Assembly: GCA_018262795.1 (NCBI GenBank)
Contig: JADFDM010000006.1
Span: forward strand, 177,319-241,318
DNA from: Sphingobacteriales bacterium
GTDB lineage: Bacteria > Bacteroidota > Bacteroidia > Chitinophagales > LD1
Direction: 5' to 3'
DNA length: 64,000 nucleotides
In this document: positions 35,910 through 45,331 of the stretch, piece after piece
Layout: the number at the start of each line of letters is the position of its first letter
How positions within the stretch are numbered: position 1 is the stretch's first letter
Program-made: the position numbers and the translations under genes
The notes under the pieces: model-generated
Databases searched by the model: none
Told to the model about the DNA's origin: nothing
The model's input: the letters and a program-made list of their open reading frames with translations, nothing else

Positions 35910-36443
35910 ATGGTAGAAGACAAAAAGATTTATGTAACGAGAGTGATCAGCGGCCAGGAGAAAAAGATTCGCGAGCATATCGTACTGGAAGTGAATCGCT
36001 CTGGCTGGGATAAAATAGTGACAAACATTTTGGTGCCTACCGAAAAGGTATATACTATCAAAAACGGCAAGAAAACCATTAAGGAGAAAACGCTCTATCC
36101 GGGTTACATGTATATACAAGTGGATGATAAAAAGATGACACAGGAAATATGGACGAATATCCGTCAGGTACACGGAGTGTTGGGTTTTCTGGGAGTGTTA
36201 TCCAAAGGGGAAGAGTTGAAAATGCTTGGAAAGGCAGACGAGATGCTGGAGGGGGGAGAAACAATGGTAGAGCCATTTATTATTAATGAAGATGTGAAAA
36301 TTGTAGATGGCCCTTTCAACGACTTTATCGGAACCATTGAAGAAATAAATCCGGAAAAGAAAAAGTTGAAGGTTGTAGTGAAAATATTTGGCAGAAAAAC
36401 ACCAGTAGAGGTGAGTTTTATGCAGGTAGATAAAATCAGTTAA
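35910..36443 (+). CDS. nusG: Transcription antitermination factor NusG
   Basis: NusG binds RNA polymerase through its N-terminal domain and links it to Rho or the ribosome through its KOW domain. The 177-residue protein begins with IYVTRVISGQEKKIREHI, contains KTLYPGYMYIQV and VHGVLGFLGV in the NGN domain, and ends with the KOW motif (IVDGPFNDFIGTIEEINPEK). It is a normal bacterial length. It lies between secE and rplK in one operon. Confidence 0.97.
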   Translation: MVEDKKIYVTRVISGQEKKIREHIVLEVNRSGWDKIVTNILVPTEKVYTIKNGKKTIKEKTLYPGYMYIQVDDKKMTQEIWTNIRQVHGVLGFLGVLSKGEELKMLGKADEMLEGGETMVEPFIINEDVKIVDGPFNDFIGTIEEINPEKKKLKVVVKIFGRKTPVEVSFMQVDKIS

Positions 36444-36493
36444 TCCATAAAAAGTAAAGCGGGAAACCGCAATCAACAATTAAACTAAGTAAG

Positions 36494-36922
36494 ATGGCAA
36501 AGGAAATTCAAGCGTTTATTAAGCTACAGGTGAAAGGCGGACAAGCTAACCCTGCTCCTCCAATCGGACCCGCATTAGGTTCTAAAGGGGTAAACATCAT
36601 GGAGTTTTGCAAGCAGTTTAACGCCCGCACACAGGATCGTATCGGAAAAATTCTTCCTGTAGTGATTACCGTTTATAGCGATAAGAGTTTTGAGTTCATC
36701 ATTAAAACTCCACCGGTAAACGCGCTTTTGATGGAATACACCAAAAAGCAAACAGGATCTGCTGAGCCTAATCGTAAAAAGATAGGAACCGTGAGCCAGG
36801 ACATTATTCGCAAAATTGCAGAAGAGAAAATGCCCGACTTGAATTGCTTTACAGTAGAAGCAGCCATGAGCATGGTAGCCGGTTCGGCAAAAAGCTCAGG
36901 CTTTCAAATCGAAGGAGAATAA
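36494..36922 (+). CDS. rplK: 50S ribosomal protein L11
   Basis: L11 forms the GTPase-associated centre with L10 and 23S rRNA. The 142-residue protein has the N-terminal [20 protein letters not shown] hallmark, [16 protein letters not shown], and the rRNA-binding C-terminal domain ([20 protein letters not shown]). It is 50 bp downstream of nusG. An unusually long 112-bp spacer separates it from rplA. Confidence 0.98.
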   Translation: MAKEIQAFIKLQVKGGQANPAPPIGPALGSKGVNIMEFCKQFNARTQDRIGKILPVVITVYSDKSFEFIIKTPPVNALLMEYTKKQTGSAEPNRKKIGTVSQDIIRKIAEEKMPDLNCFTVEAAMSMVAGSAKSSGFQIEGE

Positions 36923-37034
36923 ACAAAAACTTGCCCCCCTGTTTCGGAATACCGATGCCAGCGGGTAAAACATAACTTTTTATAAACCGAGGAAGGGTAC
37001 TCATTGACCCGAATCACCTCAAAAACCAAAATCA

Positions 37035-37733
37035 ATGAAACTCAGTAAAAAAAGAAAAACAGCCCAGGGTAAGGTAGATGCCACTGCACTGTATTCACTT
37101 ACCGATGCTTCCAAGCTGGTAAAAGACATCACTACCTGCAAGTTCAACGCTTCTGTTGATTTGCATATTCAATTAGGGGTGGACCCTAAAAAAGCCGACC
37201 AAGCAGTAAGAGGCACTACGGCATTACCTCACGGTACCGGTAAAACCAAGCGGGTGCTGGTGCTTACTTCTCCCGACAAAGAGGAAGATGCAAAGAAGGC
37301 CGGAGCTGATTACGTTGGTTTGGAAGAATTCATTACCAAAATCGAAAAGGAAAATTGGATGGACTTTGATGTGGTGATAGCCACTCCCAACGTCATGGCC
37401 AAGTTGGGTAAAATTGCCCGTATCCTCGGCCCTCGCAACCTAATGCCAAACCCTAAATCGGGAACGGTAACACCGGATGTTGCAAAGGCTGTAGATGAAG
37501 TAAAGAAAGGTAAAATTGCTTTTAAGGTGGACAAGTTCGGTATTGTTCATTCCTCGATCGGTCGCGTTAATTTCAGCTCCGATCAGATTAATGAAAATGC
37601 CACTGCTTTGTTGCAAACCTTATCAAAATTGAAGCCTGCCACTGCCAAGGGTATTTACTTCAAAGGCATCAGCATGGCCTCGACCATGAGCCCCGGAATT
37701 AATATTGATTACAAAACCGTGGCGGGATTATAA
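37035..37733 (+). CDS. rplA: 50S ribosomal protein L1
   Basis: L1 forms the mobile L1 stalk and represses its own operon by binding mRNA in many bacteria. The 232-residue protein has the expected [54 protein letters not shown] and the MSPGINIDY end. The 112-bp spacer after rplK contains CCGATGCCAGCGGG, whose GATGC core recalls L1-binding elements, so an L1 autoregulatory site here is possible. That is inference from motif and position only. Confidence 0.98.
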   Translation: MKLSKKRKTAQGKVDATALYSLTDASKLVKDITTCKFNASVDLHIQLGVDPKKADQAVRGTTALPHGTGKTKRVLVLTSPDKEEDAKKAGADYVGLEEFITKIEKENWMDFDVVIATPNVMAKLGKIARILGPRNLMPNPKSGTVTPDVAKAVDEVKKGKIAFKVDKFGIVHSSIGRVNFSSDQINENATALLQTLSKLKPATAKGIYFKGISMASTMSPGINIDYKTVAGL

Positions 37734-37764
37734 TTCTATCACCCTTCAAAAAAATTAGTGACCG

Positions 37765-38286
37765 ATGGATAAGAATCAAAAAAACCAAGAAATTGCCGTA
37801 CTGAAAGAGAAGTTCAGCAATACACAATATTTTTACTTATGCGACCCTCAGTCGCTCAATGTAGAAAGCACCAACAAGTTTCGCAGAATGTGCTTTAACT
37901 CAGGCATCGAATACCGAGTATCAAAAAACACTCTTATTCGCAAAGCCTTAGAGCAAGTGGGCGAAGGCTACGAAGCTGTTTACCCACTTTTAGAAGGACA
38001 AACAGGCGTTATGTTTGCATCAGACGGAGCTTCTCCGGCTAAATTGCTGAAAGAGTTTCGCAAGGGTGGCGATAAGCCTGCTTTGAAAGGAGCTTACATT
38101 GATTCAGATGTATTTGTAGGCGATAACCAATTAGAAATATTAGCCCAATTGAAGAGCAAAGCCGAATTGCTGGGAGAAATCATTGGCTTGTTGCAGTCTC
38201 CGGCTCGCAATGTTATTTCCGCTTTACAAGGATCTTCTTCACAGAAGATTGCAGGCCTCTTAAAAACACTCGAAGAAAGAGCATAG
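37765..38286 (+). CDS. rplJ: 50S ribosomal protein L10
   Basis: L10 is the base of the L7/L12 stalk, holding L12 dimers with its C-terminal helix. The 173-residue product has the family's EIAVLKEKFSNTQYFYLCD, CFNSGIEYRVSKNTLIRKAL, and a C-terminal helix containing SALQGSSSQKIAGLLKTLEE. It follows rplA by 31 bp. In nearly all bacteria rplL follows immediately. Here a terminator follows instead and no rplL is visible anywhere in the window. Confidence 0.97.
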   Translation: MDKNQKNQEIAVLKEKFSNTQYFYLCDPQSLNVESTNKFRRMCFNSGIEYRVSKNTLIRKALEQVGEGYEAVYPLLEGQTGVMFASDGASPAKLLKEFRKGGDKPALKGAYIDSDVFVGDNQLEILAQLKSKAELLGEIIGLLQSPARNVISALQGSSSQKIAGLLKTLEERA

Positions 38287-38314
38287 TAATCCGCCCAACA
38301 AGGCCGAACCTATG

Positions 38315-38346
38315 AAAGCCGATCACTCTTGTGGTCGGCTTTTTTT
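38315..38346 (+). terminator. Rho-independent terminator after rplJ
   Basis: AAAGCCGATCAC (38315-38326) pairs with GTGGTCGGCTTT (38331-38342) through a 12-bp stem with one G-T wobble and a 4-base loop. The T tract runs to 38346. It ends the secE-rplJ transcript 29 bp past the rplJ stop. Confidence 0.9.
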
Positions 38347-38412
38347 GTTCCCAGGTGATTTACAGGCATATAGGATTTTCTCTATCCGGAAAATATTTTT
38401 TACTTTTCGAGT

Positions 38413-39360
38413 ATGTGGAATGAACCGGAACACTTTCTACATTTTACCCGAGGGGAACGAAATGCGTGCCTTATGCTATTGGCGATGGCGTTGGTGTTGT
38501 TCGTGGCATCTTATGCTTATGTCTTTTTTATTCCTGTAGAGAAGGTTTCTCCTGTAATTGCCGATAAGCTGGCAAGTGATTTTATGGTAGAATATGAGCA
38601 AAGCACGAAAGTGATAGAGGATAATGACACCACCGAAAATGGATATAACCCATACCGCAGTTTAGACGACAAAAGGAAAGCCTTCAAAAAAAATATTCCG
38701 ACACCCGATTATTTCAACTTTGACCCAAACTTAATAGGCTCTGCCGAATGGGTACAGCTCGGCTTTAGTCAAAAGCAGGCGGAGGTCATAGAGCGATACA
38801 AAGCCAAAGGAGGAAAATTCTACAAGCCGGAAGATTTGAAAAAAATGTTCGTAGTGAGCGAGAAGGATTACGAACGATTAGCTCCCTACATTGTCATACA
38901 GAAGCGGGACTACCCCAAAAGCACTTTCAAAAAAGATACTTTACGATTTGCCAAAGTGTTTTACCCCATTGACATCAACACGGCAGATTCATCGCTGTTT
39001 GAAAGGCTAAGAGGAATTGGCCCCTCCTTAGCCCGGAGAATCATAAATTATCGAAATCGCCTCGGAGGCTTTGTATCGGTAGAACAGATTAGCGAAGTAT
39101 GGGGACTGCCCGATAGCACGTATCAAAGTTTGCGATCTAAAATGGAAGTGACGGGAGTAAAAGTGACACAGCTAAACATCAACACTGCCGACATGGAAAC
39201 GATGCGCAAACATCCCTACATCAACTACTCCTTAGCAAGAATTATTTACAATTATCGGCAACAACACGGATTATATGCTGACATAGCAGACGTGAAAAAA
39301 TTAGTGCCCGTAACCGACAGCATCTACCAAAAGTTATCGCCCTATATCACGGTGCAATAA
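38413..39360 (+). CDS. Membrane-anchored helix-hairpin-helix protein (ComEA-like domains)
   Basis: The 315-residue protein has one membrane span at residues 17-40 and then three helix-hairpin-helix units, at about 100-160, 187-250 and 255-313. The second is clearest: DINTADSSLFERLRGIGPSL, ARRIINYRNRLGGFVSVEQI. These units bind DNA backbone non-specifically, as in ComEA. A single-span anchor with three HhH units on the outside suggests DNA capture at the envelope, but uptake genes are not nearby, so that is inference. Its stop codon abuts that of the convergent adhesin gene (39360/39361). Confidence 0.85.
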   Translation: MWNEPEHFLHFTRGERNACLMLLAMALVLFVASYAYVFFIPVEKVSPVIADKLASDFMVEYEQSTKVIEDNDTTENGYNPYRSLDDKRKAFKKNIPTPDYFNFDPNLIGSAEWVQLGFSQKQAEVIERYKAKGGKFYKPEDLKKMFVVSEKDYERLAPYIVIQKRDYPKSTFKKDTLRFAKVFYPIDINTADSSLFERLRGIGPSLARRIINYRNRLGGFVSVEQISEVWGLPDSTYQSLRSKMEVTGVKVTQLNINTADMETMRKHPYINYSLARIIYNYRQQHGLYADIADVKKLVPVTDSIYQKLSPYITVQ

Positions 39361-42300
39361 TTAGCGCAACAAGGTCACCGCTCCTTTATATTTCCGGGTT
39401 TCGCCATCCAAAAAATTGATGAGCACTACATAGGTATATACCCCTGGAGGAACCTCTTTGCCGGCATAGGTGCCATCCCATCCCTGCGTAGCATTATTTG
39501 AATCAAACACCTTTTCTCCCCAGCGGTTAAACACGCTCAAGTCGTAGTAATTAAGGCCGACTGCAAATACGTTGAAATAATCGTTCTGCATATCGTTGTT
39601 GGGGGTAAACGCATTGGGAATAAATACCTTTTTATCGGCCAGCACATTTACTTTTACCTGACCGGTAGCCGTACATCCAAAGGCATCGGTCACCGTAACC
39701 TGGTATTTCATACTTTGCACCGCTCCAAAATCAGGCGCATCACAATCGGTGCAGCTTAAATAGTTCCCCGGATTCCAGTTGTAAGCGTAAGTACCCGAAG
39801 AGGGTTGAACCGCTATATTCAAAGGAACTGATGTGCCAAATACGACAGAATCGAACACCAGCGATTGCAATACTATTTCAGCCGGTTCGGTGATTGCGAT
39901 AGAAGTATCGGTGGAACAATTATTCGCATCTGACACAGTGACGGCATAAGTGCCGGCCGGCACCCCCAGCAATGCGCTGCTCGAATTGCCTCCGTTCCAC
40001 TGGTAGTGATAGGGGGAATTGCCTCCGGTGGTAGATAAAGTGACCGAGCCATCCGAATAGCCAAAGCAAGAAACATCCTGCACATTATCCACTGAGATAA
40101 GTACTTCTGTAGGCGATGAGACACTAAAGGAAGCAGAGGCCGTGCAGTTGTTGGCATCAGTCGCAGTTACCTCATAACTACCGGCTGTAAGTCCCAGCGC
40201 GGTTGCATCACTTTGAGCAGGAACCGTGTTCCACACATACGAATAAGGAGACGCTCCGGTAGTAGCCGCCACTGCAATAAAAGCATCGCCAGACTGATAG
40301 CAACTTTCATCTGCTGAATTTGACAAGGTCACCACAGGGTTTGGGTTCACCGTCACCGTGATGCTGTTGCTACCAAACTGGCAATCATTCGCATCGGTGG
40401 CCTGCATACTAAAACTTCCCGACTGTGTAGCAGTCACTGAATTAGAACTGCTGTTATCGCTCCACAGATAAGTAGTAAATACAGAATCGGCACTCAGCGT
40501 TACACTTCCTCCATCACAGAAACTAACCGGCCCATTAGCACTAATAGTGGTGGCTGCCGGTGGGTTAAAGGTGACAGCGATCGTATTGCTCAGATACTGA
40601 CAGCCATCGGCAGCTACGGCCCCCATCGAAAAACTTCCCGGTTGAGAAACATTGATTGTATTGGCCGTGCTGCCATCGCTCCATAAATAACCTACAAAAA
40701 CAGAATCTGAAATAAGGTCCACATTTCCTCCTGCACATACCGGGTTAGCTCCTACTGCACTGATAGTGGTAGCGGCTGGGGCATTCACCGTCACGTTCAC
40801 CGTGTCTAAATCATAGCATCCATTCAGCATCATTCCCATCATATACATAGAAGTGACCGGTGAGGTGCTTCCGTTAGTAGAAGAATACATCGGTTGAGCC
40901 GATAAAGAATCGGAGAGATGCGCGGAAGGTTGCCAAATGTATTGTGCTCCACTTACCGGGGCTGTTCCCAACTGAATTGTGCCGCCTGAACAAACCGTCA
41001 CATCCGACCCTGCATCGGCCACCGGGTTTGGATTAATGGTAAGAGTGCCACTCACTTGCGGGGAGGTGCAACCATTATCCACCGCATCCAGGGTAATCGT
41101 TTTCTGTCCCGTTCCGGCCCATACTACTTGGTAAGGCCCTTGACCGATTCCGCTCAATACCGTTCCCCCATCAAAGCCCCAAGTGTAGGAAGCACTGGTA
41201 GCAGAGTTTCCGGTGTAGGTGATGATAGTCGGTTGATTTTCGCAAACGGTATCAGGCGAAATAGTGAAGGATTGCAAACCGCCTCCTTGCACCGTCACTA
41301 ATATGGTGTCGGAAGCCGAGCAAGACCAGCGGTCGGCCACATGCACCACATACGGAGTAGTGACCGTTGGGCTAACTGTGTAAGTATTCACATTAGAACT
41401 TCCGGGAGTCCAAGTGTAGGCGTAAGGCGTAGAACCCAATAGCGTAGAAGCGCTGAGTGTAACACTATTTCCTCCGCAGATAGTGGTGTCATGCGAGCTA
41501 GTTAGCTGCGGGCACAGATTCACTTCGATCACGGAAACACTGTTTCTGTTACAAGGTAAATCATTCCATTGCCCTGATGAATATATCTGAGCGCAATCCT
41601 CTCCGTATTGGCAGCGCCATGCTTCACTGGTAGAGCAACCACCTAACCAATCGGGAAAACTACAACACGAAGCTCCCTGTCCGTTATTATTCGGCTCACC
41701 GGGGGCCCAGTTGAGGTACGACATAGGAGTCCCATCTAAAGTAATCCAATTCCCTTCTGTAATCTCATCACTATATCCTACCCAAACAGCATCTACTGAT
41801 GAAATCACTCCGGCTGCATTTAAGGCTGCCACTACCGCAGTGTTTTCAGCCGCATCGTTAAATACGACTAAGTGCGCACCAAACTGCTGTGCCGCCTGCT
41901 CAGAAAGGTTCGCATTCTGCGAAGTAGGGTTGATGAAGTAAAGGCTGCAATCTTGCCCTACGACTCCGGTCAATTCATAATATCCCGCTCCCGTAAAAGC
42001 GGTTCGAATGGCCTGAAGATTACAAGTGGTAGTAACCGGTGGAGGACAATTCTGCATACTTACTGCAATGCTATCTTCGGCATAGCATCCCCAGCGATCG
42101 GCCACATGAACGTTATAGGTCGTAGCCACAGCCGGAGTTACCGTAGCCGTGTTGGTCACCGAACTTCCGGGAGTCCAACTATAAGTATAAGGGGTAGAAC
42201 CAAGAATGGTAGAAGCGGAGAGAGTGATGGTGCCACTGGGGCACACACTGGTATCGGGGCTGGTGGTTAACTGTGGGCAAAGGTTCACTTCTATTACTGA

Positions 42301-42837
42301 AATACTACTCACATCACATCCCAAATCATTCCAATCGCCTGAGCCGTACATCTGCACACAATCCTCTCCATCCGAACAGCGGATATCGGCCGGCTGGCAG
42401 CCGATGATGGGAATATTGCAGCAACTCGGATGCAGGTCGTTGGGTTCACCGCTTGCCCAATTGGTGTAATTGACCGGAGCACCATCTAACCAAATAAAAG
42501 TCCCTTCTTGTGCGGCATCACTCAACCCTATCCAAATCGTATAATTACTCGGACTGTAAGGGCTGTTGTAAAGTGCCGCCAACACATCCTGATTTTCTTG
42601 AGCCGTTTGAAACGAAACCATGTGTGCCCCAAATTGCTGGGCATTCTGCTCTGATAGAGTAGAAGACTGAGAAGTGGGATTCACAAAATACATGCTGCAA
42701 GGTTGCGTGGGCACATCGAGCATGTAATAACCGGCACCGGTCAGCGCTGTGCGGATAGCGGCAGTGTCGCAACCGGGCGATTGAGCCGAAGTGCCAAGTG
42801 TTAAGCAAATTCCGGCAAGGAGCAATAGTTTCTTCAT
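39361..42837 (-). CDS. Giant T9SS adhesin with two duplicated C-type lectin modules
   Basis: The 1158-residue exported protein has a signal peptide ending near TSAQ (residue 19). Two tandem ~250-residue modules follow, each a C-type lectin domain plus a PKD/Ig-like domain. Lectin 1 has WASGEPNDLHP with WIGLSDAAQEG and SGDWNDL. Lectin 2 has WAPGEPNNNGQ with WVGYSDEITEG and SGQWNDL. EPN plus WND are the calcium/mannose-type binding residues of C-type lectins. Further PKD-like units, two SprB-type repeats (NSADESCYQSGDAFIAVAAT, VQDVSCFGYSDGSVTLSTTG) and the gliding-motility/CHU_C sorting domain (IPNAFTPNNDMQNDYFNVFA, SVFNRWGEKVFDS, ending GAVTLLR) complete it. The predicted site is the outer surface, delivered by the T9SS. 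Confidence 0.92.
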   Translation of the reverse strand: MKKLLLLAGICLTLGTSAQSPGCDTAAIRTALTGAGYYMLDVPTQPCSMYFVNPTSQSSTLSEQNAQQFGAHMVSFQTAQENQDVLAALYNSPYSPSNYTIWIGLSDAAQEGTFIWLDGAPVNYTNWASGEPNDLHPSCCNIPIIGCQPADIRCSDGEDCVQMYGSGDWNDLGCDVSSISVIEVNLCPQLTTSPDTSVCPSGTITLSASTILGSTPYTYSWTPGSSVTNTATVTPAVATTYNVHVADRWGCYAEDSIAVSMQNCPPPVTTTCNLQAIRTAFTGAGYYELTGVVGQDCSLYFINPTSQNANLSEQAAQQFGAHLVVFNDAAENTAVVAALNAAGVISSVDAVWVGYSDEITEGNWITLDGTPMSYLNWAPGEPNNNGQGASCCSFPDWLGGCSTSEAWRCQYGEDCAQIYSSGQWNDLPCNRNSVSVIEVNLCPQLTSSHDTTICGGNSVTLSASTLLGSTPYAYTWTPGSSNVNTYTVSPTVTTPYVVHVADRWSCSASDTILVTVQGGGLQSFTISPDTVCENQPTIITYTGNSATSASYTWGFDGGTVLSGIGQGPYQVVWAGTGQKTITLDAVDNGCTSPQVSGTLTINPNPVADAGSDVTVCSGGTIQLGTAPVSGAQYIWQPSAHLSDSLSAQPMYSSTNGSTSPVTSMYMMGMMLNGCYDLDTVNVTVNAPAATTISAVGANPVCAGGNVDLISDSVFVGYLWSDGSTANTINVSQPGSFSMGAVAADGCQYLSNTIAVTFNPPAATTISANGPVSFCDGGSVTLSADSVFTTYLWSDNSSSNSVTATQSGSFSMQATDANDCQFGSNSITVTVNPNPVVTLSNSADESCYQSGDAFIAVAATTGASPYSYVWNTVPAQSDATALGLTAGSYEVTATDANNCTASASFSVSSPTEVLISVDNVQDVSCFGYSDGSVTLSTTGGNSPYHYQWNGGNSSSALLGVPAGTYAVTVSDANNCSTDTSIAITEPAEIVLQSLVFDSVVFGTSVPLNIAVQPSSGTYAYNWNPGNYLSCTDCDAPDFGAVQSMKYQVTVTDAFGCTATGQVKVNVLADKKVFIPNAFTPNNDMQNDYFNVFAVGLNYYDLSVFNRWGEKVFDSNNATQGWDGTYAGKEVPPGVYTYVVLINFLDGETRKYKGAVTLLR

Positions 42838-43170
42838 TGGTAAAATATATTCAAGCCGCCAAAAATAGCAGGCTATTACTTACTCTGTTAGTGTAGCGCC
42901 TTAAATTAATGTTGCAAACGGATGGAGAGGTGCAAAACGGACATAACGTTGTATGGCAGGCTTAAAAATTTTAGGTTTTGTCAGGATATACGTTAGACCA
43001 TAGATGTTAGAAGTAAGAAGAAAGTGGTGAGCGCTGAATTTTAAGTACTAAATGTTGAGGAGGAAATAAATTTCTCGATAAAATGCTTTTGCTTCAAAAA
43101 AAGTCATTCTACACCACAGCAAAAGCAGAAAAACACAGCTCAGATAATCTGAAACTCTACAAAAATTCCT
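42838..43170. other. 333-bp spacer with a long-loop inverted repeat
   Basis: No gene is supported here. TGCTTTTGC at 43084-43092 and GCAAAAGCA at 43119-43127 form a perfect 9-bp inverted repeat with a 26-base loop, placed 44 bp beyond the end of gcvT. On the minus strand it is followed by TTTTATC and might act as a weak terminator, but the loop is long for that. Confidence 0.45.
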
Positions 43171-44250
43171 TTATAAAAATGGAGTCTTGACTACCGATGC
43201 CTTAATAGCTTGGTTGCGGATATCAATAAATATCTCTGAACCCGGTGAGGAGAACTCCGTCTTTACATAACCTAAGCCAATGGCCTTGCCTAATGAAGGA
43301 GATTGTGTGCCCGAAGTTACCACTCCGATTTCATTCCCTTCGGCATCCTTAATCTTAAAATGCTGCCGTGGTATTTTGCCCTTTTCGGGAATTTCAAACC
43401 CAACTAGCTTTTTCTCCGGACCATTTTCTTTCATGGATTTATGGTAATCACTGTTTACAAATTTTTTAGTAAACTTGGTAATCCACCCTAAGCCCGCTTC
43501 GATAGGTGAAGTAGTATCGTCAATATCATGTCCATAAAGACAGAAGGCCTTTTCTAAACGCAGCGTGTCGCGACAACCTAAACCGGCAGGAACAATCCCA
43601 AATTCCTTCCCCGCATCAAATACTGCCTCCCACAATTTGAGGGCATCAGCATTGCCCACATACAATTCAAAACCTCCCGCTCCGGTATAACCGGTGCTGC
43701 TAATAATAACATCTTCAATTCCCGCCAAAGTGCCTACTTCAAAAGCGTAATACGGAATATCGCTCAGATTAACCGCTGTTAATTTTTGTAGAGTAGCCGC
43801 GGCATTGGGTCCCTGCACGGCCAGCAAACTCATCCCATCACTCAAATTTTCCATTTCAGCCCCAAAAGTATTGTGGGCTTTAATCCAATTCCAATCCTTC
43901 TCAATATTCGAAGCGTTTACCACTAAGTAATAGTCATCGGCTGCGTTGCGATACACCAGCAGGTCATCTACTATTCCACCTTCATTATTTGGCAAGCAGG
44001 AATACTGCACTTTGCCATCACTCAATTTGGAGACATCATTGGTGGTAACTAATTGTATCAAATCAAGCGCCTTTTCGCCTTTCACGCGAAACTCCCCCAT
44101 GTGGCTCACATCAAAAACGCCCACACTATTGCGCACGGCTTTGTGCTCTTCATTAATGCTGCTGTAAACAATCGGCATGTTGTAGCCGGCAAACTCCGCC
44201 ATTTTAGCTCCGAGAGAAATATGTAATTGGGTGAGTGCAGTTTCTTTCAT
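43171..44250 (-). CDS. gcvT: Aminomethyltransferase (glycine cleavage T protein)
   Basis: The T protein takes the aminomethyl group from lipoylated H protein and passes the C1 unit to tetrahydrofolate, releasing ammonia. The 359-residue protein has the N-terminal [20 protein letters not shown], the folate-site [20 protein letters not shown] with conserved [40 protein letters not shown], and the C-terminal barrel with [20 protein letters not shown]. Length is normal. The rest of the glycine cleavage system is not in this window. The ATG at 44250 is divergent from the lpxD-like gene. Confidence 0.97.
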   Translation of the reverse strand: MKETALTQLHISLGAKMAEFAGYNMPIVYSSINEEHKAVRNSVGVFDVSHMGEFRVKGEKALDLIQLVTTNDVSKLSDGKVQYSCLPNNEGGIVDDLLVYRNAADDYYLVVNASNIEKDWNWIKAHNTFGAEMENLSDGMSLLAVQGPNAAATLQKLTAVNLSDIPYYAFEVGTLAGIEDVIISSTGYTGAGGFELYVGNADALKLWEAVFDAGKEFGIVPAGLGCRDTLRLEKAFCLYGHDIDDTTSPIEAGLGWITKFTKKFVNSDYHKSMKENGPEKKLVGFEIPEKGKIPRQHFKIKDAEGNEIGVVTSGTQSPSLGKAIGLGYVKTEFSSPGSEIFIDIRNQAIKASVVKTPFL

Positions 44251-44287
44251 TTGATTTACTTTGAGTTCGCGAAGCTAATCATCGTAT

Positions 44288-45226
44288 ATGAAATTCAAAG
44301 AGCCAATTGCTGCCAAACAGATAGCCCAATGGATAAATGCTGAAATTATCGGTGACGAAAATGCTTTGGTAGCCGGATTGAATGAAATTCATAATGTGCA
44401 GGCGGGTGATATCACTTTCGTGGATCACGAAAAGTATTACGACTTCACGCTTAAATCATCCGCTACTTTTATCATCATCAATAAAAAGGTAGAAGTCCCG
44501 GTTGGGAAAACTTTACTCTTCCATATTAATCCATTTGAAGCCTATAATTTGTTGGCACAGAAGTTTATGCCGGTATTGCGCGCTACTCGCTCTATTGCAA
44601 CATCTTCTTCTATTGGTGAGGGAACTTTTATTTACCCAAATGCTTTTATAGGCGAACAAGTGAAAATTGGAGAAAACTGTGTGATACATCCCAATGCTAC
44701 TCTTTACGCTTATACCGAGATAGGAGATCGTGTGATTATACATGCCAACACGACTATCGGTTCCGATGCCTTTTACTATAAAAAACAAAGTGATAAACAC
44801 TACGACAAAATGCACAGCGCTGGCCGTGTGGTCATTGCCAATGATGTGGAAATAGGGGCCGGTTGTACAATAGATGCCGGGGTTTCGAGCGATACACATA
44901 TAGGTCGGGGAACCAAGATAGACGACCAAGTACATATAGGGCATGATGTACACATAGGAGAAGATTGTATTCTGGCGGCACAAGTGGGCATTGCCGGGAA
45001 TACCAAAATTGGAAACCGCGTGACACTTTATGGAAAAGTAGCAGTGAACAAGAATATTGAAATAGGAGATGATGCCGTAGTGATGGCCACCTCAGCCGTG
45101 CCCAACAGTTTGGAAGGTAGAAAAACTTATATCGGTTATCCCGCAGTGGAAGCAAGGGCTTTTGCACGGCAGGTAGCAGTGATTAAAAAACTTCCTGAAC
45201 TCTGGGAAAAGCTCAAGAACCTGTAA
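44288..45226 (+). CDS. LpxD-like UDP-3-O-acylglucosamine N-acyltransferase
   Basis: LpxD adds the second hydroxyacyl chain in lipid A synthesis. The 312-residue protein has the LpxD N-terminal uridine-binding region (AGLNEIHNVQAGDITFVDHE) and then a left-handed beta helix of hexapeptide repeats. That helix includes the region TIDAGVSSDTHIGRGTKIDD and VHIGHDVHIGEDC, the likely catalytic His in the IGHDVHIG turn, and AQVGIAGNTKIGNRV. It is about 30 residues shorter than classic LpxD, and the loop after GSDAFYY is distinct. Bacteroidota often carry two LpxD-like genes, and this resembles the shorter one, so the acceptor may differ. No lipid A genes are adjacent. Confidence 0.85.
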   Translation: MKFKEPIAAKQIAQWINAEIIGDENALVAGLNEIHNVQAGDITFVDHEKYYDFTLKSSATFIIINKKVEVPVGKTLLFHINPFEAYNLLAQKFMPVLRATRSIATSSSIGEGTFIYPNAFIGEQVKIGENCVIHPNATLYAYTEIGDRVIIHANTTIGSDAFYYKKQSDKHYDKMHSAGRVVIANDVEIGAGCTIDAGVSSDTHIGRGTKIDDQVHIGHDVHIGEDCILAAQVGIAGNTKIGNRVTLYGKVAVNKNIEIGDDAVVMATSAVPNSLEGRKTYIGYPAVEARAFARQVAVIKKLPELWEKLKNL

Positions 45227-45331
45227 GGCTCTTGCTGTGCTGTTTAACTCCCTCATTTGCCTCTTTCTTCTAACTTCGCAACAGTATTTTATTGTCTAAT
45301 TATTGTACTGGAAGATTAGCTCTTTTGCCTT

